This document shows, in pieces, positions 25,923 to 34,724 of a stretch of DNA of 64,000 bases. This stretch comes from Chitinophaga hostae (GTDB lineage Bacteria; Bacteroidota; Bacteroidia; Chitinophagales; Chitinophagaceae), in contig NZ_JAGTXB010000017.1 in assembly GCF_018224885.1 (NCBI RefSeq), positions 62,001-126,000 of the forward strand, read 5' to 3'. Position 1 is the stretch's first letter, and every line of letters begins with the position of its first letter. The notes beneath the pieces are model-generated. The model was not told the origin of the DNA and searched no databases. It saw only the letters and a program-made list of their open reading frames with translations. A program made the position numbers and the translations under genes.

Positions 25923-26558
25923 TTATAACGTGACGAGTTGTCTTCGCAGGGCTTCCAGCACCATACCGGTGCGGCTCTGTACATTCAGTTTGTTAAATAA
26001 TATCTCCCGGTAACCGTCTACCGTTCTTTCGGTGACATTCATTTTAGCGGCGATGGCTTTGTAGGTGAGGTCGCTGCAGGCAAGACTGAGGAATTCCCTT
26101 TCCCGGTCGGTGAGCGTTTGTTTCTGCTCCGACTGCAGCAGCAGGCGGCGGTAATTTACGTTGGAGGCATCGTTGTAATAAATGCCGGTGTTATAGATTT
26201 CCGTTAATGCCTTTTCCAGTTCTGTTGGATGGATATCTTTCAGGAGATAGGCACAGCAACCGGCTTTCAGCATTTCAATGATCGTGGCGTCATTATCTTT
26301 CATCGACAAGGCCACCACTTTCACGGTGGGATATAACTTCAGCACCGCTTCGGTGGTTTTGGCGCCATCCATCACGGGCATATTAACGTCGAGTAACAGG
26401 ATATCCGGCTGAGCCGGCAGCTGGGCCAGTTTGTCCAGCATCTCTTTTCCGTTCACAGCTTCTGCTACAATCTGAAAACCACTAAAGCCACTGATCAGCA
26501 AGCTGAGTGACTTAAGAAAAAGCTGGTGATCGTCTGCAATACCAATATTGATGTTCAT
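25923..26558 (-). CDS. NarL/LuxR-type response regulator
   Basis: This 211-residue regulator has a receiver domain (ADDHQ acidic pair near residue 8; acceptor Asp in LLLDVNMPVMDG; K in AYLLKDI) and a C-terminal LuxR-type helix-turn-helix (LTDREREFLSLACSDLTYKAIAAKMNVTERTVDGYRE). It is encoded 6 bases after its kinase. Its likely targets include the adjacent transporter genes, an inference from position. Confidence 0.94.
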   Translation of the reverse strand: MNINIGIADDHQLFLKSLSLLISGFSGFQIVAEAVNGKEMLDKLAQLPAQPDILLLDVNMPVMDGAKTTEAVLKLYPTVKVVALSMKDNDATIIEMLKAGCCAYLLKDIHPTELEKALTEIYNTGIYYNDASNVNYRRLLLQSEQKQTLTDREREFLSLACSDLTYKAIAAKMNVTERTVDGYREILFNKLNVQSRTGMVLEALRRQLVTL

Positions 26559-26564
26559 ACAAAA

Positions 26565-27344
26565 TTATTCTAGGGGTAATGTGATCAATACAGCTGTGCC
26601 ACCCGCGGTAGTTACCTCCCAGCGGATATCGCCTCCAAGCAGGTTGGTGCGATGCTGCATATTGCGGATACCCATACCGATGGATGACATGCCCGCTTTG
26701 TCAAAGCCGGAGCCATCATCTGCGATAATGAGTATCAATTGTTGCGCTGCTTCCCGGATACTGATATCAATTACCTGCGGCCGGGCATGTTTGATACAAT
26801 TTTGTATCGCTTCCTGTATAATACGAAAGAGTATGATCTGTGGCTCTGCCTGCAGGGGCAATACCATCATCTCATGGGTAAACTTGACTTCTATCGCTCT
26901 GCTGGTATTGATCCGTTCTACTTCTGCCTTCAGGTTTTCGATCAAACTAAACTGATCCAGCCATTGACGGCTGAATGATTTGGAAAGTGCCCGCAGGTGT
27001 TGAATGGCCGTAGTCAGGGTTTCTTCAGCTGTTTGCAGGGTATCCGGAATTTCGTTCATGCTCCGTTGGGTAACATTTATCAGGAGCTTGGTACTGCTCA
27101 GCAACTGGCCTATATCGTCGTGCAGCTCCTGCCCCAGGTGGGCAAAGGCTTCTTCCTGCATTTCAATCTGGGACCACATAAGCTGTTTGTCGTAATCTTC
27201 TTTCATTAGTTTAAGCTGATGTAAATAAGCATCCTGCTTCTTTTTATAACTAATCACTGCCGCTACCACCACCAGTCCCATGATAGTGACCAACAATGAA
27301 ATAAAAATCACAGCTACAAAGAGATCCTGTTTGACCGGAAGCAT
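26565..27344 (-). CDS. NarX/HisKA_3-type sensor histidine kinase with minimal sensor
   Basis: This 259-residue kinase has a single N-terminal membrane helix (LFVAVIFISLLVTIMGLVVVAA), a short coiled coil, the HisKA_3 phospho-acceptor motif GQELHDDIGQLL, and HATPase motifs (QEAIQNCIKHA and ADDGSGFD). There is no periplasmic sensor domain. The gene overlaps the upstream membrane-protein gene by 31 bases, so that protein may supply the sensing part. Partner regulator follows 6 bases downstream. Confidence 0.93.
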   Translation of the reverse strand: MLPVKQDLFVAVIFISLLVTIMGLVVVAAVISYKKKQDAYLHQLKLMKEDYDKQLMWSQIEMQEEAFAHLGQELHDDIGQLLSSTKLLINVTQRSMNEIPDTLQTAEETLTTAIQHLRALSKSFSRQWLDQFSLIENLKAEVERINTSRAIEVKFTHEMMVLPLQAEPQIILFRIIQEAIQNCIKHARPQVIDISIREAAQQLILIIADDGSGFDKAGMSSIGMGIRNMQHRTNLLGGDIRWEVTTAGGTAVLITLPLE

Positions 27345-27958
27345 ACGACGCCTTTTATCAGCATAATATACAACAGGTAATTGGATAATGAATTTAAAAC
27401 GGCGAAAAAATGCCTGGCCCTGGTAGTGTCGTTCTCCAATAACAGGTTATAAAAGGCATTTACGCTCACCGAAGCCGCGAAATAAATAAAAAAAGCAAGG
27501 GTTAACCAAAAAACAGGGTGCCGGAATATAGACGCTTCACTATCCGGGGTTATAGAAAAAAAGGATAAAAGGCACCAGCAAATAACCAGGAAGCTTTCTA
27601 TGGTGATATTGATGCCCGGAAAGGCATGCCATCCTCCCAATACAAAGCTGTAAAACAGGGATACGAAGCAAAAAACAAAAATCGAAACACCCATTAATAA
27701 CCGCCAGCGATAATCCCTGATTCCCGATCGGAGAATAATTGTAATCAGACTATATTCCAGCACCACAAAAAAATGATACACTATAAAAAAACCTAAACCT
27801 TCTGTGCCGATTAACTCCACTATCACTTCCGTAATAATAGACACCCCCAACAGCACGCTTAATATTTTCACTTCCCTGTGTTCCAGGTGAAACAAACTAA
27901 TAATAAAGCAGGCTACCAGTAAAACATAATAAGCATAAACCCATCCGTTCATCGGCAC
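27314..27958 (-). CDS. Multi-pass membrane protein of unknown function, coupled to a kinase
   Basis: This 214-residue protein is almost entirely hydrophobic, with about six or seven helices (VYAYYVLLVACFIISLF, FFIVYHFFVVLEYSLITIIL, and others to LLYIMLIKGVVCF). I do not recognise a named family. Its 3' end overlaps the start of the HisKA_3 kinase gene by 31 bases, which indicates tight co-expression. A role as the membrane sensing or accessory part of that two-component system is an inference. Confidence 0.8.
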   Translation of the reverse strand: MPMNGWVYAYYVLLVACFIISLFHLEHREVKILSVLLGVSIITEVIVELIGTEGLGFFIVYHFFVVLEYSLITIILRSGIRDYRWRLLMGVSIFVFCFVSLFYSFVLGGWHAFPGINITIESFLVICWCLLSFFSITPDSEASIFRHPVFWLTLAFFIYFAASVSVNAFYNLLLENDTTRARHFFAVLNSLSNYLLYIMLIKGVVCFRSNRISL

Positions 27959-27983
27959 ATCAATTTAAAAGTCCATTTTGAAA

Positions 27984-28526
27984 CTATACTATCTGGTCAA
28001 GGTCGGCAGTAGCGAAAGGAGATCCCTGTGCCTTCAACAGCTCAAACAAATGCTTTAACGCCGGAGGCAGCGGAAGCTTCCCATTACCCCTTTCCTCAAT
28101 TTTCGGATCGCCGGTAGCCGGCAACATATTATTGTTGGTGGCTTTATCCAGCAATTGCGCATACCCTATCTGCTCCCGGACAACGTTAAGCCCTTCTGCA
28201 GAAAGACTGATCTTCTGGTCTGCTTCCGGTACCGCAAAGTGAAAACGAATATACTCACAACCTTCCTGGCTGAGTATACGCAGGAGCGACGCTTTACTGA
28301 AATCTACAAAATAATTACCCTGGAAAGCAGCTTTTAACGCCGGGTTGCTCAACAGCAACAAATAAAAGTTGTTAAGCATGCCAAAATAGGCGCCAACAGT
28401 AATCGGCATCCCAAAGGTTTGCGGATCAGAGGTGAACGGCATGTTGTAGTCCAGCTGTTCGGGAGTAGGATTCAGGTGGCCCTGGTTATCACAACCGTAG
28501 CCGGTGAGGGACATTTGATCGCTCAT
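27984..28526 (-). CDS. Conserved-looking 180-residue protein next to radical SAM gene, unknown
   Basis: This soluble 180-residue protein has no signal peptide. It begins with a low-complexity polar stretch (GYGCDNQGHLNPTPEQLDYN). A region with possible helices follows (GAYFGMLNNFYLLLLSNPALKAAF), then EGCEYIRFHFAV, and the end has a helical LPPALKHLFELLKAQG segment. I recognise no family. It lies downstream of the radical SAM gene on the same strand, separated only by the palindrome at 28621-28829, and 25 bases ahead of the membrane-protein gene. It could be a partner or substrate of the radical SAM enzyme, but nothing proves it. Confidence 0.75.
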   Translation of the reverse strand: MSDQMSLTGYGCDNQGHLNPTPEQLDYNMPFTSDPQTFGMPITVGAYFGMLNNFYLLLLSNPALKAAFQGNYFVDFSKASLLRILSQEGCEYIRFHFAVPEADQKISLSAEGLNVVREQIGYAQLLDKATNNNMLPATGDPKIEERGNGKLPLPPALKHLFELLKAQGSPFATADLDQIV

Positions 28527-28620
28527 TGTGTGGTCAGTTTAGTGGAAACAAATATTTGACTTTTTCCTCATGACTGATACCGGGAAAATCCCCGGGGTGG
28601 GGAGAAAGTTATTGGTGCGG

Positions 28621-28829
28621 AGGGGAGCGCCTTCGGCGCTTGTCTTTGGGCAGGATTAGATTGATTTTGATGATTGTACTGATTTTATTTCTTTTTTGAA
28701 AGATGCTTACTTGTTTTTCTGATTGATTCGCCAGCAAGTAAAGGATCATAAAAGGGAAAAACTAAAATCATCTTAATCATCAAAATCAATCTAATCCTGC
28801 CCAAAGACAAGCGCCGAAGGCGCTCCCCT
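28621..28829. repeat. Long palindromic repeat, copy 1
   Basis: The first 55 bases pair perfectly with the last 55, and weaker pairing continues to about 75 bases, around a loop of roughly 60 bases. The outer arms contain the mini-palindrome CGCCTTCGGCG, then TGTCTTTGGGCAGGATTAGA. Two other copies lie at 31071-31380 and 38099-38316. The right edge meets the TAG stop of the radical SAM gene. The loop holds no ORF. An RNA hairpin this strong could act as a 3' barrier or partial terminator for that gene. Confidence 0.9.
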
Positions 28830-31029
28830 ACAATTTCAACAGCCCCAGCTTATGCAGGGTGTTAACCGGCTTATTATCCCAGAAGAGCTCAAAATCATCC
28901 AGTCCGGCAGCCTCGTAGCTATCTTTTACCTCCTGCAGGGTATATGTTTTGGGGTTGGCCACCGACAGCTGTTGCAGCATGCCTGTTAACCACACACCCT
29001 GCGGCGGTTGTACGCTGATATTCACTTTTTCCTTTTTACCCTGGAAGGTCAGGGAAGACATTTCCCAGGTACTCCCCTTCTTTGATTTGGTAATGATCTC
29101 CATGGCCGGTTGTTTGCCAAGGTATACCACTTTGGAAGTCGGTTTAACGGTACCGGCTTCTTCCTCCATCAGCGCATTGGTGATAAAGTCCGGATGTACC
29201 GATGTTTTGGGCACTTTAAACTCAAACCATTTCGACAGCGGATAATCCAGGCAGGCGCCATGCATAAAATTGAGCAGCGACTTTTTCAGTCCGTAGCTAA
29301 ACGTTTCATGATCTGCCCCGCTGGGATCAATGTGTAAGATATCGTTATTGGCAAAAGTCCCGGTTTCGTCGGTTTCCTTTTGTACATTGAATTTTGCGGG
29401 CTCCAGTCCCACAGGACTGTGGGCCGTCATGGTAAACTGGTGCCAGAAGGCAGACTGTAAGATCCCCGCCTGGAACATCTGCCGCACCATTTCCAGCGCG
29501 TCGATGGTTTCCTGGGCCGTTTGCGTAGGAAAACCATACATCAGGTAGGCATGCACCATGATGCCAGCCTCCGTAAAATGGCGGTTTACACGTGCTACCT
29601 GGGCCACAGTGATCCCTTTCTGTATCAACCCCAGCAAACGGTCGGAGGCTACCTCCAGCCCCCCGGAAACGGCGATACAGCCCGATGCTTTGAGCAACAG
29701 GCAAAGATCACGGGTAAAGCTTTTTTCAAACCGTATATTGGTCCACCAGCTCACGGTAAGCTTACGACGGATGATTTCCAGTGCTAATGCCCGCATCAGC
29801 GCAGGCGGCGCGGCTTCATCCACAAAATGAAACCCGTTCTGTCCCGTTTGCACAATGATAGCTTCCATACGGTCGCACAACAGCGAAGCGGTGACAGGCT
29901 CATAGATCTTTATATAATCCAGCGAAATATCACAGAAAGTACATTTACCCCAATAACAGCCATGCGCCATGGTCAGCTTGTTCCAGCGGCCATCGCTCCA
30001 AAGGCTGTGCATAGGATTTACCACCTCGATGGCGGAAATATATTTATCGAGCAACAGATCACTATAGTCCGGTGTACCCAGCTGGGCCTGCTTATAATCG
30101 TGGGTGGCTTTGCTGTTTACATAAGTCACCTGCTCATCGCTCAGCAGGAAAGTACGTTTCAGCTCCTCCGCAGTTTTCTTTCCCTCCAGGAACAGCAGCA
30201 GGTTCTCGATGGGCGCCTCTCCGTCATCCAGCGTAATAAAATCCACAAATTCAAATACCCGGACATCCGCCAGCGAGCGCAGCTCGGTATTGGGGAACCC
30301 GCCACCCATTGCTATTTTCACCGCAGGGTAATGTTGTTTCACCCATTGCCCGCAACGCAATGCAGCGTACAGATTACCGGGAAACGGCACCGAAATGGCT
30401 ACCATGGCCGGTTGTACCTGCTCCATATGTTCCGCCAGTAAATCAGTCAGCAGCGTGTCTATATAAGTATAATCTGCCTGCAGGGCATCGTACAATTCGT
30501 CAAAGCTATTGGCAGAGCGACTCAGCCGCTCTGCATACCGGCTAAATCCAAAGTGAGGGTCCACACAGGCCATGATCAGATCCGATAAATCCTCCAGGTA
30601 CATGGTAGCCAGGTGTTTTGCCTTATCCTGGGTACCCATGGAACCGAAAGCCCAGTTCAGGTCGTCCAGTTGTGCAAAACGCGATGCTTCCGGTAAATAG
30701 TCTCTTTTACAGATAAGATGTGCAAGGGTGGGATTCTTTCCCTGTAAAAATAAAATGACTGCGTCGATAGTTTGTATATAATCCTCCTGTAATACCAGCA
30801 TGCGGCTGATATTCTCAGAAGCCGCCACCGGCGGCGCTGCCGCAATACGTGCGAACAACTGCTCCAGCCCCCGTTTTGAAAATAAACGCAACGTCACTTC
30901 AATACCCAGGTCAGCCTGGAAGGAAGTAATATTTTTTGTATTCAGAAATCCTTTCAGGTAAGCAGTGGCCGGGTATGGCGTGTTCAACTGGGTAAATGGT
31001 GGTGTTATTAAAAAAACAGAATTACGCAA
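28828..31029 (-). CDS. Radical SAM protein with B12-binding-like N-domain
   Basis: This 733-residue protein has an N-terminal region resembling the cobalamin-binding Rossmann domain of B12-dependent radical SAM enzymes (FLITPPFTQLNTPYPATAYLKG; later VAISVPFPGNLYAALRCG and AMGGGFPNTELRS). The SAM-radical domain then has the cluster motif HGCYWGKCTFCD, spaced CX4CX2C rather than the usual CX3CX2C. Later motifs include GGLEVASDRLLGLIQKG and MYGFPTQTAQET. The last ~150 residues form an extra domain. Such enzymes do methylation, ring or chain rearrangement, or peptide modification; the substrate is unknown. The gene lies exactly between palindrome copies 1 and 2. Confidence 0.9.
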   Translation of the reverse strand: MRNSVFLITPPFTQLNTPYPATAYLKGFLNTKNITSFQADLGIEVTLRLFSKRGLEQLFARIAAAPPVAASENISRMLVLQEDYIQTIDAVILFLQGKNPTLAHLICKRDYLPEASRFAQLDDLNWAFGSMGTQDKAKHLATMYLEDLSDLIMACVDPHFGFSRYAERLSRSANSFDELYDALQADYTYIDTLLTDLLAEHMEQVQPAMVAISVPFPGNLYAALRCGQWVKQHYPAVKIAMGGGFPNTELRSLADVRVFEFVDFITLDDGEAPIENLLLFLEGKKTAEELKRTFLLSDEQVTYVNSKATHDYKQAQLGTPDYSDLLLDKYISAIEVVNPMHSLWSDGRWNKLTMAHGCYWGKCTFCDISLDYIKIYEPVTASLLCDRMEAIIVQTGQNGFHFVDEAAPPALMRALALEIIRRKLTVSWWTNIRFEKSFTRDLCLLLKASGCIAVSGGLEVASDRLLGLIQKGITVAQVARVNRHFTEAGIMVHAYLMYGFPTQTAQETIDALEMVRQMFQAGILQSAFWHQFTMTAHSPVGLEPAKFNVQKETDETGTFANNDILHIDPSGADHETFSYGLKKSLLNFMHGACLDYPLSKWFEFKVPKTSVHPDFITNALMEEEAGTVKPTSKVVYLGKQPAMEIITKSKKGSTWEMSSLTFQGKKEKVNISVQPPQGVWLTGMLQQLSVANPKTYTLQEVKDSYEAAGLDDFELFWDNKPVNTLHKLGLLKL

Positions 31030-31070
31030 AACAGGTGGTTTAAACCGCGAAAATAGTTCTTTTTTGAGGA

Positions 31071-31380
31071 AATGCAGCGGAGGGGGACGCCTTCGGCGTT
31101 TGTCTTGGGGCAGGATTAGATTGATTATGAAGATTAGGATGATTTTATTTCTTTTTCATATTGGAGTCTTCTTTTTTCCTGAATGCTTTTAGTATCGGGA
31201 AAATGATGATAATTTTTCTGATTTTTATTCTCTTTTTTCTGCTGTTTATTTACCATCAGCGAGCGCTTTTATAAGGTCCTTATGATTAAATTTAAAAAAG
31301 AAATAAAATCATCCTAATCTTTATAATCAATCTAATCCTGCCCCAAGACAAACGCCGAAGGCGTTCCCCTCCGCTGCATT
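31071..31380. repeat. Long palindromic repeat, copy 2
   Basis: Arms of about 86 bases (from AATGCAGCGG at 31071, mirrored at 31371-31380) pair with only two mismatches, around a ~140-base loop. The same motifs as copy 1 are present (CGCCTTCGGCG, GGGGCAGGATTAGATTGATT), but several arm positions differ from copy 1 and differ in both arms together. It lies 42 bases upstream of the radical SAM start, between it and the divergent TlpA-like gene. The loop contains no credible ORF. Confidence 0.92.
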
Positions 31381-31405
31381 AGTCCACAAAATTTATAGAC
31401 TTTTA

Positions 31406-31437
31406 TTTGGAAATAATAAAAGTCCCTTTTATCTTTG
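31406..31437 (+). promoter_or_regulatory. Bacteroidota-type promoter for the TlpA-like gene
   Basis: TTTG at 31406-31409 and TATCTTTG at 31430-31437, separated by 20 bases, match the Bacteroidota housekeeping promoter (-33 TTTG, -7 TAnnTTTG). It predicts a 5' leader of about 120 bases before the ATG at 31564. Confidence 0.7.
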
Positions 31438-31563
31438 CCCTACCACCACTGATAAAAGCCACCACTCCATCAGTATTCACCACCAGTTTTATTTTGTAGC
31501 ATCGCTTAGTCGCCCCACCAGGACCGGCATAGACTTGCATTGTTCAACCAATAATATACAACC

Positions 31564-32820
31564 ATGAAAACGCATAAGCATTTATTTTTAACCGGCCTGA
31601 TGGTGGCAGGACTATTCAGCAACGACTCCTTTGCTGCCCCTAAAAAACCATTTGTAAAACAAGGTATCTGGCGCGGTGTATTTACGCTCAGCGAATCCCA
31701 GGTGCCCTTTAATTTTGAATTAAAAGGCAAGGACCCTGAGCACGCCACTTTTACGCTGATCAACGGTACACGCCGGGATAACTTCCATGTACAGCGCCTG
31801 GGCAACGATTCTTTATTTATAAAGATGAATACCTACGACGCCGCCCTGGTAGCACATATTGAGTCTGATGGTAAAATTTCAGGCGAATACAGAAGCCTGG
31901 TACCCAACTTCCGCGGCAACGCACTACCTTTTACTGCGGAACACGGGCAAAGCTACCGTTTTGCGGAACCCGGCACGGAAACCGCACCGGCATTCGACAT
32001 CAGCGGTAAATGGGACCTGAAAATTTACAGTAAGGAACCAACCCCTAACAGGATCGGACTGCTGAAACAAACAGGCAATAAACTCACCGGCGTTGTGATG
32101 TCGGTGGTAGGCGATAGCCGCGAACTGGAAGGAACAGTTCATGGCGACGAGTTTGAGCTGTCAGGGTTTACAGGCCCAAGCCCCATCTACATTAAAGGTA
32201 AGGTGAACGATGACAAGTCGCTTACCGGCGAAATCAGCCTGGGCATTTATAACAACATCAAATTCGACGGCGAAAAAAATGCAGCAGCGGAACTGCCGGA
32301 TCCCTACAAACTCACCTACCTGAAGGAAGGTTATAAAAAACTCGACTTTACCCTGCCCGACCTCAATGGTCACAACGTTTCCCTGAGCGACGACAAATAC
32401 AAGGGCAAGGTGGTGATCGTGGAAATCATTGGTACCTGGTGCCCTAATTGCACCGATCAAACTTCTTTCCTGTCGCCCTGGTACAACAAAAACAAAGACC
32501 GGGGCGTAGCAGCCATCGCCATTGGGTTTGAACAAAAAGATGACCTGGAATATGCAAAGTATACCCTGGGCAAGCTGAAAGAAAAATACAACATCGAATA
32601 TGATATTCTTTTTGGCGGTATTGCTGATAAAAAAGTGGCGTCAGAGAAACTGCCTGCACTCAATCGCATGATGGCCTTCCCTACCACCATTATCATTGAC
32701 CGTAAGGGAGAAGTAAGACAAATACACACAGGCTATACCGGTGAAGTAACAGGTCAGTACTACAAAGATTATGTGGCAAAATGGAACCATGACCTGGACG
32801 AGCTGATCGCAGAAAAATAA
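31564..32820 (+). CDS. Exported TlpA-like thiol-disulfide oxidoreductase
   Basis: This 418-residue protein has a signal peptide (LFLTGLMVAGLFSNDSFAA). An N-terminal region of about 220 residues is beta-rich and resembles the extra domains found before Bacteroidota TlpA modules. A C-terminal redoxin/thioredoxin domain has the active site GTWCPNCTDQ (about residue 295) and the cis-Pro segment MAFPTTIIIDRKG. It should act in the periplasm on protein or small-molecule disulfides. Next come YceI and di-haem peroxidase genes on the same strand, giving a redox-themed block. Confidence 0.92.
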   Translation: MKTHKHLFLTGLMVAGLFSNDSFAAPKKPFVKQGIWRGVFTLSESQVPFNFELKGKDPEHATFTLINGTRRDNFHVQRLGNDSLFIKMNTYDAALVAHIESDGKISGEYRSLVPNFRGNALPFTAEHGQSYRFAEPGTETAPAFDISGKWDLKIYSKEPTPNRIGLLKQTGNKLTGVVMSVVGDSRELEGTVHGDEFELSGFTGPSPIYIKGKVNDDKSLTGEISLGIYNNIKFDGEKNAAAELPDPYKLTYLKEGYKKLDFTLPDLNGHNVSLSDDKYKGKVVIVEIIGTWCPNCTDQTSFLSPWYNKNKDRGVAAIAIGFEQKDDLEYAKYTLGKLKEKYNIEYDILFGGIADKKVASEKLPALNRMMAFPTTIIIDRKGEVRQIHTGYTGEVTGQYYKDYVAKWNHDLDELIAEK

Positions 32821-32900
32821 TTTTAACATTTATTTCCGGATCTCGTAAACGCTAATCCGCCGGCCCATCTTAAATTAGCACCAAATTTAAACACACACAT

Positions 32901-33545
32901 ATGCAACGATTAGCATCTCTGTTCTTTATTGGAGGCTCCATCTTCCTGATGTCCTTCACTACACCTGCTACTGTCAACAAAGGAGAAAAACCAACCAAAG
33001 CCGCTACCAGCCGAAAAGCAACTGTTTTCCAGGTAGATGTAAAAGAAAGTAAACTGAGCTGGACCGGTAAAAAAGTTACCGGGCAACATCAGGGTACCAT
33101 CAACCTGGCCGATGGCAAACTGGAAGTAGAAAGCAACGTGCTGAAAGGTGGCAACTTTTCACTGGATACCCGCAGCATTGCTGTAACAGATATCAAAGAC
33201 GAAGGCTCCAACGCCAAGTTACTCGGACACCTGAAAAGCGAGGACTTCTTCTCTGTAGAAAAATTCCCGGCAGCTACTTTTGCCACCACCAGCGTAACAT
33301 CCAAAGGCGGCGGTAACTACGAGGTAACCGGTAATCTTACTATCAAAGGCATCACCAACCCGGTAACTTTTCCCGCAACCGTAACCGTTGCCGGCAATAA
33401 GCTTACCGCCAAAGCGGCCATTAAAGTAGATCGTACCAAATACAACATTAAATACGGTTCCAAGAGCTTCTTTGAAGGCATCGGCGACAAAGCCATCTAC
33501 GATGATTTTGACCTGGATGTGGTACTGGTGGCAAACGCCAAATAA
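32901..33545 (+). CDS. YceI-family periplasmic lipid-binding protein
   Basis: This 214-residue protein has an N-terminal signal (SLFFIGGSIFLMSFTTPA) and a YceI lipocalin-like barrel: SKLSWTGKKVTGQHQGTINL, then HLKSEDFFSVEKFPAATF and GNLTIKGITNPVTFPATV. YceI barrels bind isoprenoid lipids such as polyprenyl quinones. It is 80 bases after the TlpA-like gene and may share its transcript. A hairpin follows at 33581-33610. Confidence 0.93.
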   Translation: MQRLASLFFIGGSIFLMSFTTPATVNKGEKPTKAATSRKATVFQVDVKESKLSWTGKKVTGQHQGTINLADGKLEVESNVLKGGNFSLDTRSIAVTDIKDEGSNAKLLGHLKSEDFFSVEKFPAATFATTSVTSKGGGNYEVTGNLTIKGITNPVTFPATVTVAGNKLTAKAAIKVDRTKYNIKYGSKSFFEGIGDKAIYDDFDLDVVLVANAK

Positions 33546-33580
33546 TTCGTTCATTTTTACTACCCCATTAATAATTCCTG

Positions 33581-33610
33581 GGGAGCACGGGCACTCCCGC
33601 CCATGCTCCC
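33581..33610 (+). terminator. Hairpin after YceI gene, probable terminator
   Basis: GGGAGCACGGGC pairs with GCCCATGCTCCC (one mismatch) around a 6-base loop, 35 bases after the stop. The following T-rich stretch (ATTTTCTTTTT) begins about 15 bases later, so the terminator assignment is moderate. Confidence 0.55.
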
Positions 33611-33738
33611 GGGAATGCCAATAGCCATTTTCTTTTTACAGCCTCCTTACAGCAACACAAATTTTTAGTCGACCAACAATTTTTCTGCAACCCCTTGTTG
33701 CTACCGGGCATGTTATGTCCTCCATAATTTTTACCACC

Positions 33739-34704
33739 ATGAAGCTGAGAAAAATGATATTCATTTTAACGGGCCTGCTCTGCGCCGTCATCATCATTGC
33801 GGGATTCAATACCAGCCCGCAACCGGGCGATCCCTCCGGCAAAGCCGCACTGGGAGAAAAACTGTTCTTTGATCCGCTGTTGTCGAAAGACCGCAGCCTG
33901 AGCTGCTCGTCCTGCCACATTCCACAGTTCGGGTTTGCGGATACCATCGCCTTCAGCAAAGGCATTCATCATACGCCCACCAAAAGAAATACGCCAGGCA
34001 TCACCAACCTGTCCGGCCGCCCCAACTATTTCTGGGACGGGCGCGCCGCCACCCTGGAAGACCAGGCCCTGCAACCTATTATCAACCCGGATGAAATGGG
34101 ACTGCCCATTGAAGAAGCCGTACAACGCCTGAACGAAAATGAAAGCTACCGGCTTTACTTTCAACAGGTATTTAACAGTCCGGCTACCGGTAAAAATATA
34201 CTCCAGGCTATCGCGGCATTTGAGCGCACCCTGGAAACCGCCAACAGTCCGTACGACCGCTACATCGCCGGTGATGACAACGCACTCTCGCCGCCGGCTA
34301 TACGTGGCCGCCTGTTGTTTATTGGTAAAGCCAATTGCAATAATTGTCATTCGGGAGAAGATTTTACGGCCGACCGTTTCAAAAACATCGGTCTCTATAA
34401 CGGTACCTCCCTGAAAGACGCCGGCCGGTTTGAAGCCACGAAAGACAGCACCCATAGAGGTTTTTTCAAGGTGCCTGGTCTGCGCAACGTGGCCGTTACC
34501 GCTCCGTATATGCATAACGGTATGTTCAAAACATTAAAGGAAGTTATTGCCTATTATAATGAACCCAATCACATTGTACAGGATGGCATTAACCGGGACC
34601 TGTCGCTCAACAAACCACTCAACCTGAGCAACGAAGAAATGAATGACCTGGAAGCCTTCCTGGTAGCACTTACCGACGACCGCTTTAAAATCGCCCATCA
34701 CTAA
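33739..34704 (+). CDS. Di-haem cytochrome c peroxidase (MauG/CcpA family)
   Basis: This 321-residue protein has an N-terminal membrane/signal helix (MIFILTGLLCAVIIIAGF) and two CxxCH haem c motifs: CSSCH (about residue 56) and CNNCH (about 204). It also carries the peroxidase signature segments FWDGRAATLEDQALQPI and NPDEMG. It is expected to reduce H2O2 in the periplasm or be a MauG-like oxidase. The ATG at 33739 starts the signal; an in-frame ATG at 33715 is also possible. It is directly upstream (20 bases) of a TonB-dependent receptor gene. Confidence 0.93.
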   Translation: MKLRKMIFILTGLLCAVIIIAGFNTSPQPGDPSGKAALGEKLFFDPLLSKDRSLSCSSCHIPQFGFADTIAFSKGIHHTPTKRNTPGITNLSGRPNYFWDGRAATLEDQALQPIINPDEMGLPIEEAVQRLNENESYRLYFQQVFNSPATGKNILQAIAAFERTLETANSPYDRYIAGDDNALSPPAIRGRLLFIGKANCNNCHSGEDFTADRFKNIGLYNGTSLKDAGRFEATKDSTHRGFFKVPGLRNVAVTAPYMHNGMFKTLKEVIAYYNEPNHIVQDGINRDLSLNKPLNLSNEEMNDLEAFLVALTDDRFKIAHH

Positions 34705-34724
34705 CCATAAAAATCAACCAAGGC

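Noticed and set aside
31564..32820. Prophage or large mobile island around the palindromes
   Set aside because: No integrase, capsid, replication or conjugation genes are seen, and the neighbouring genes are ordinary chromosomal families.
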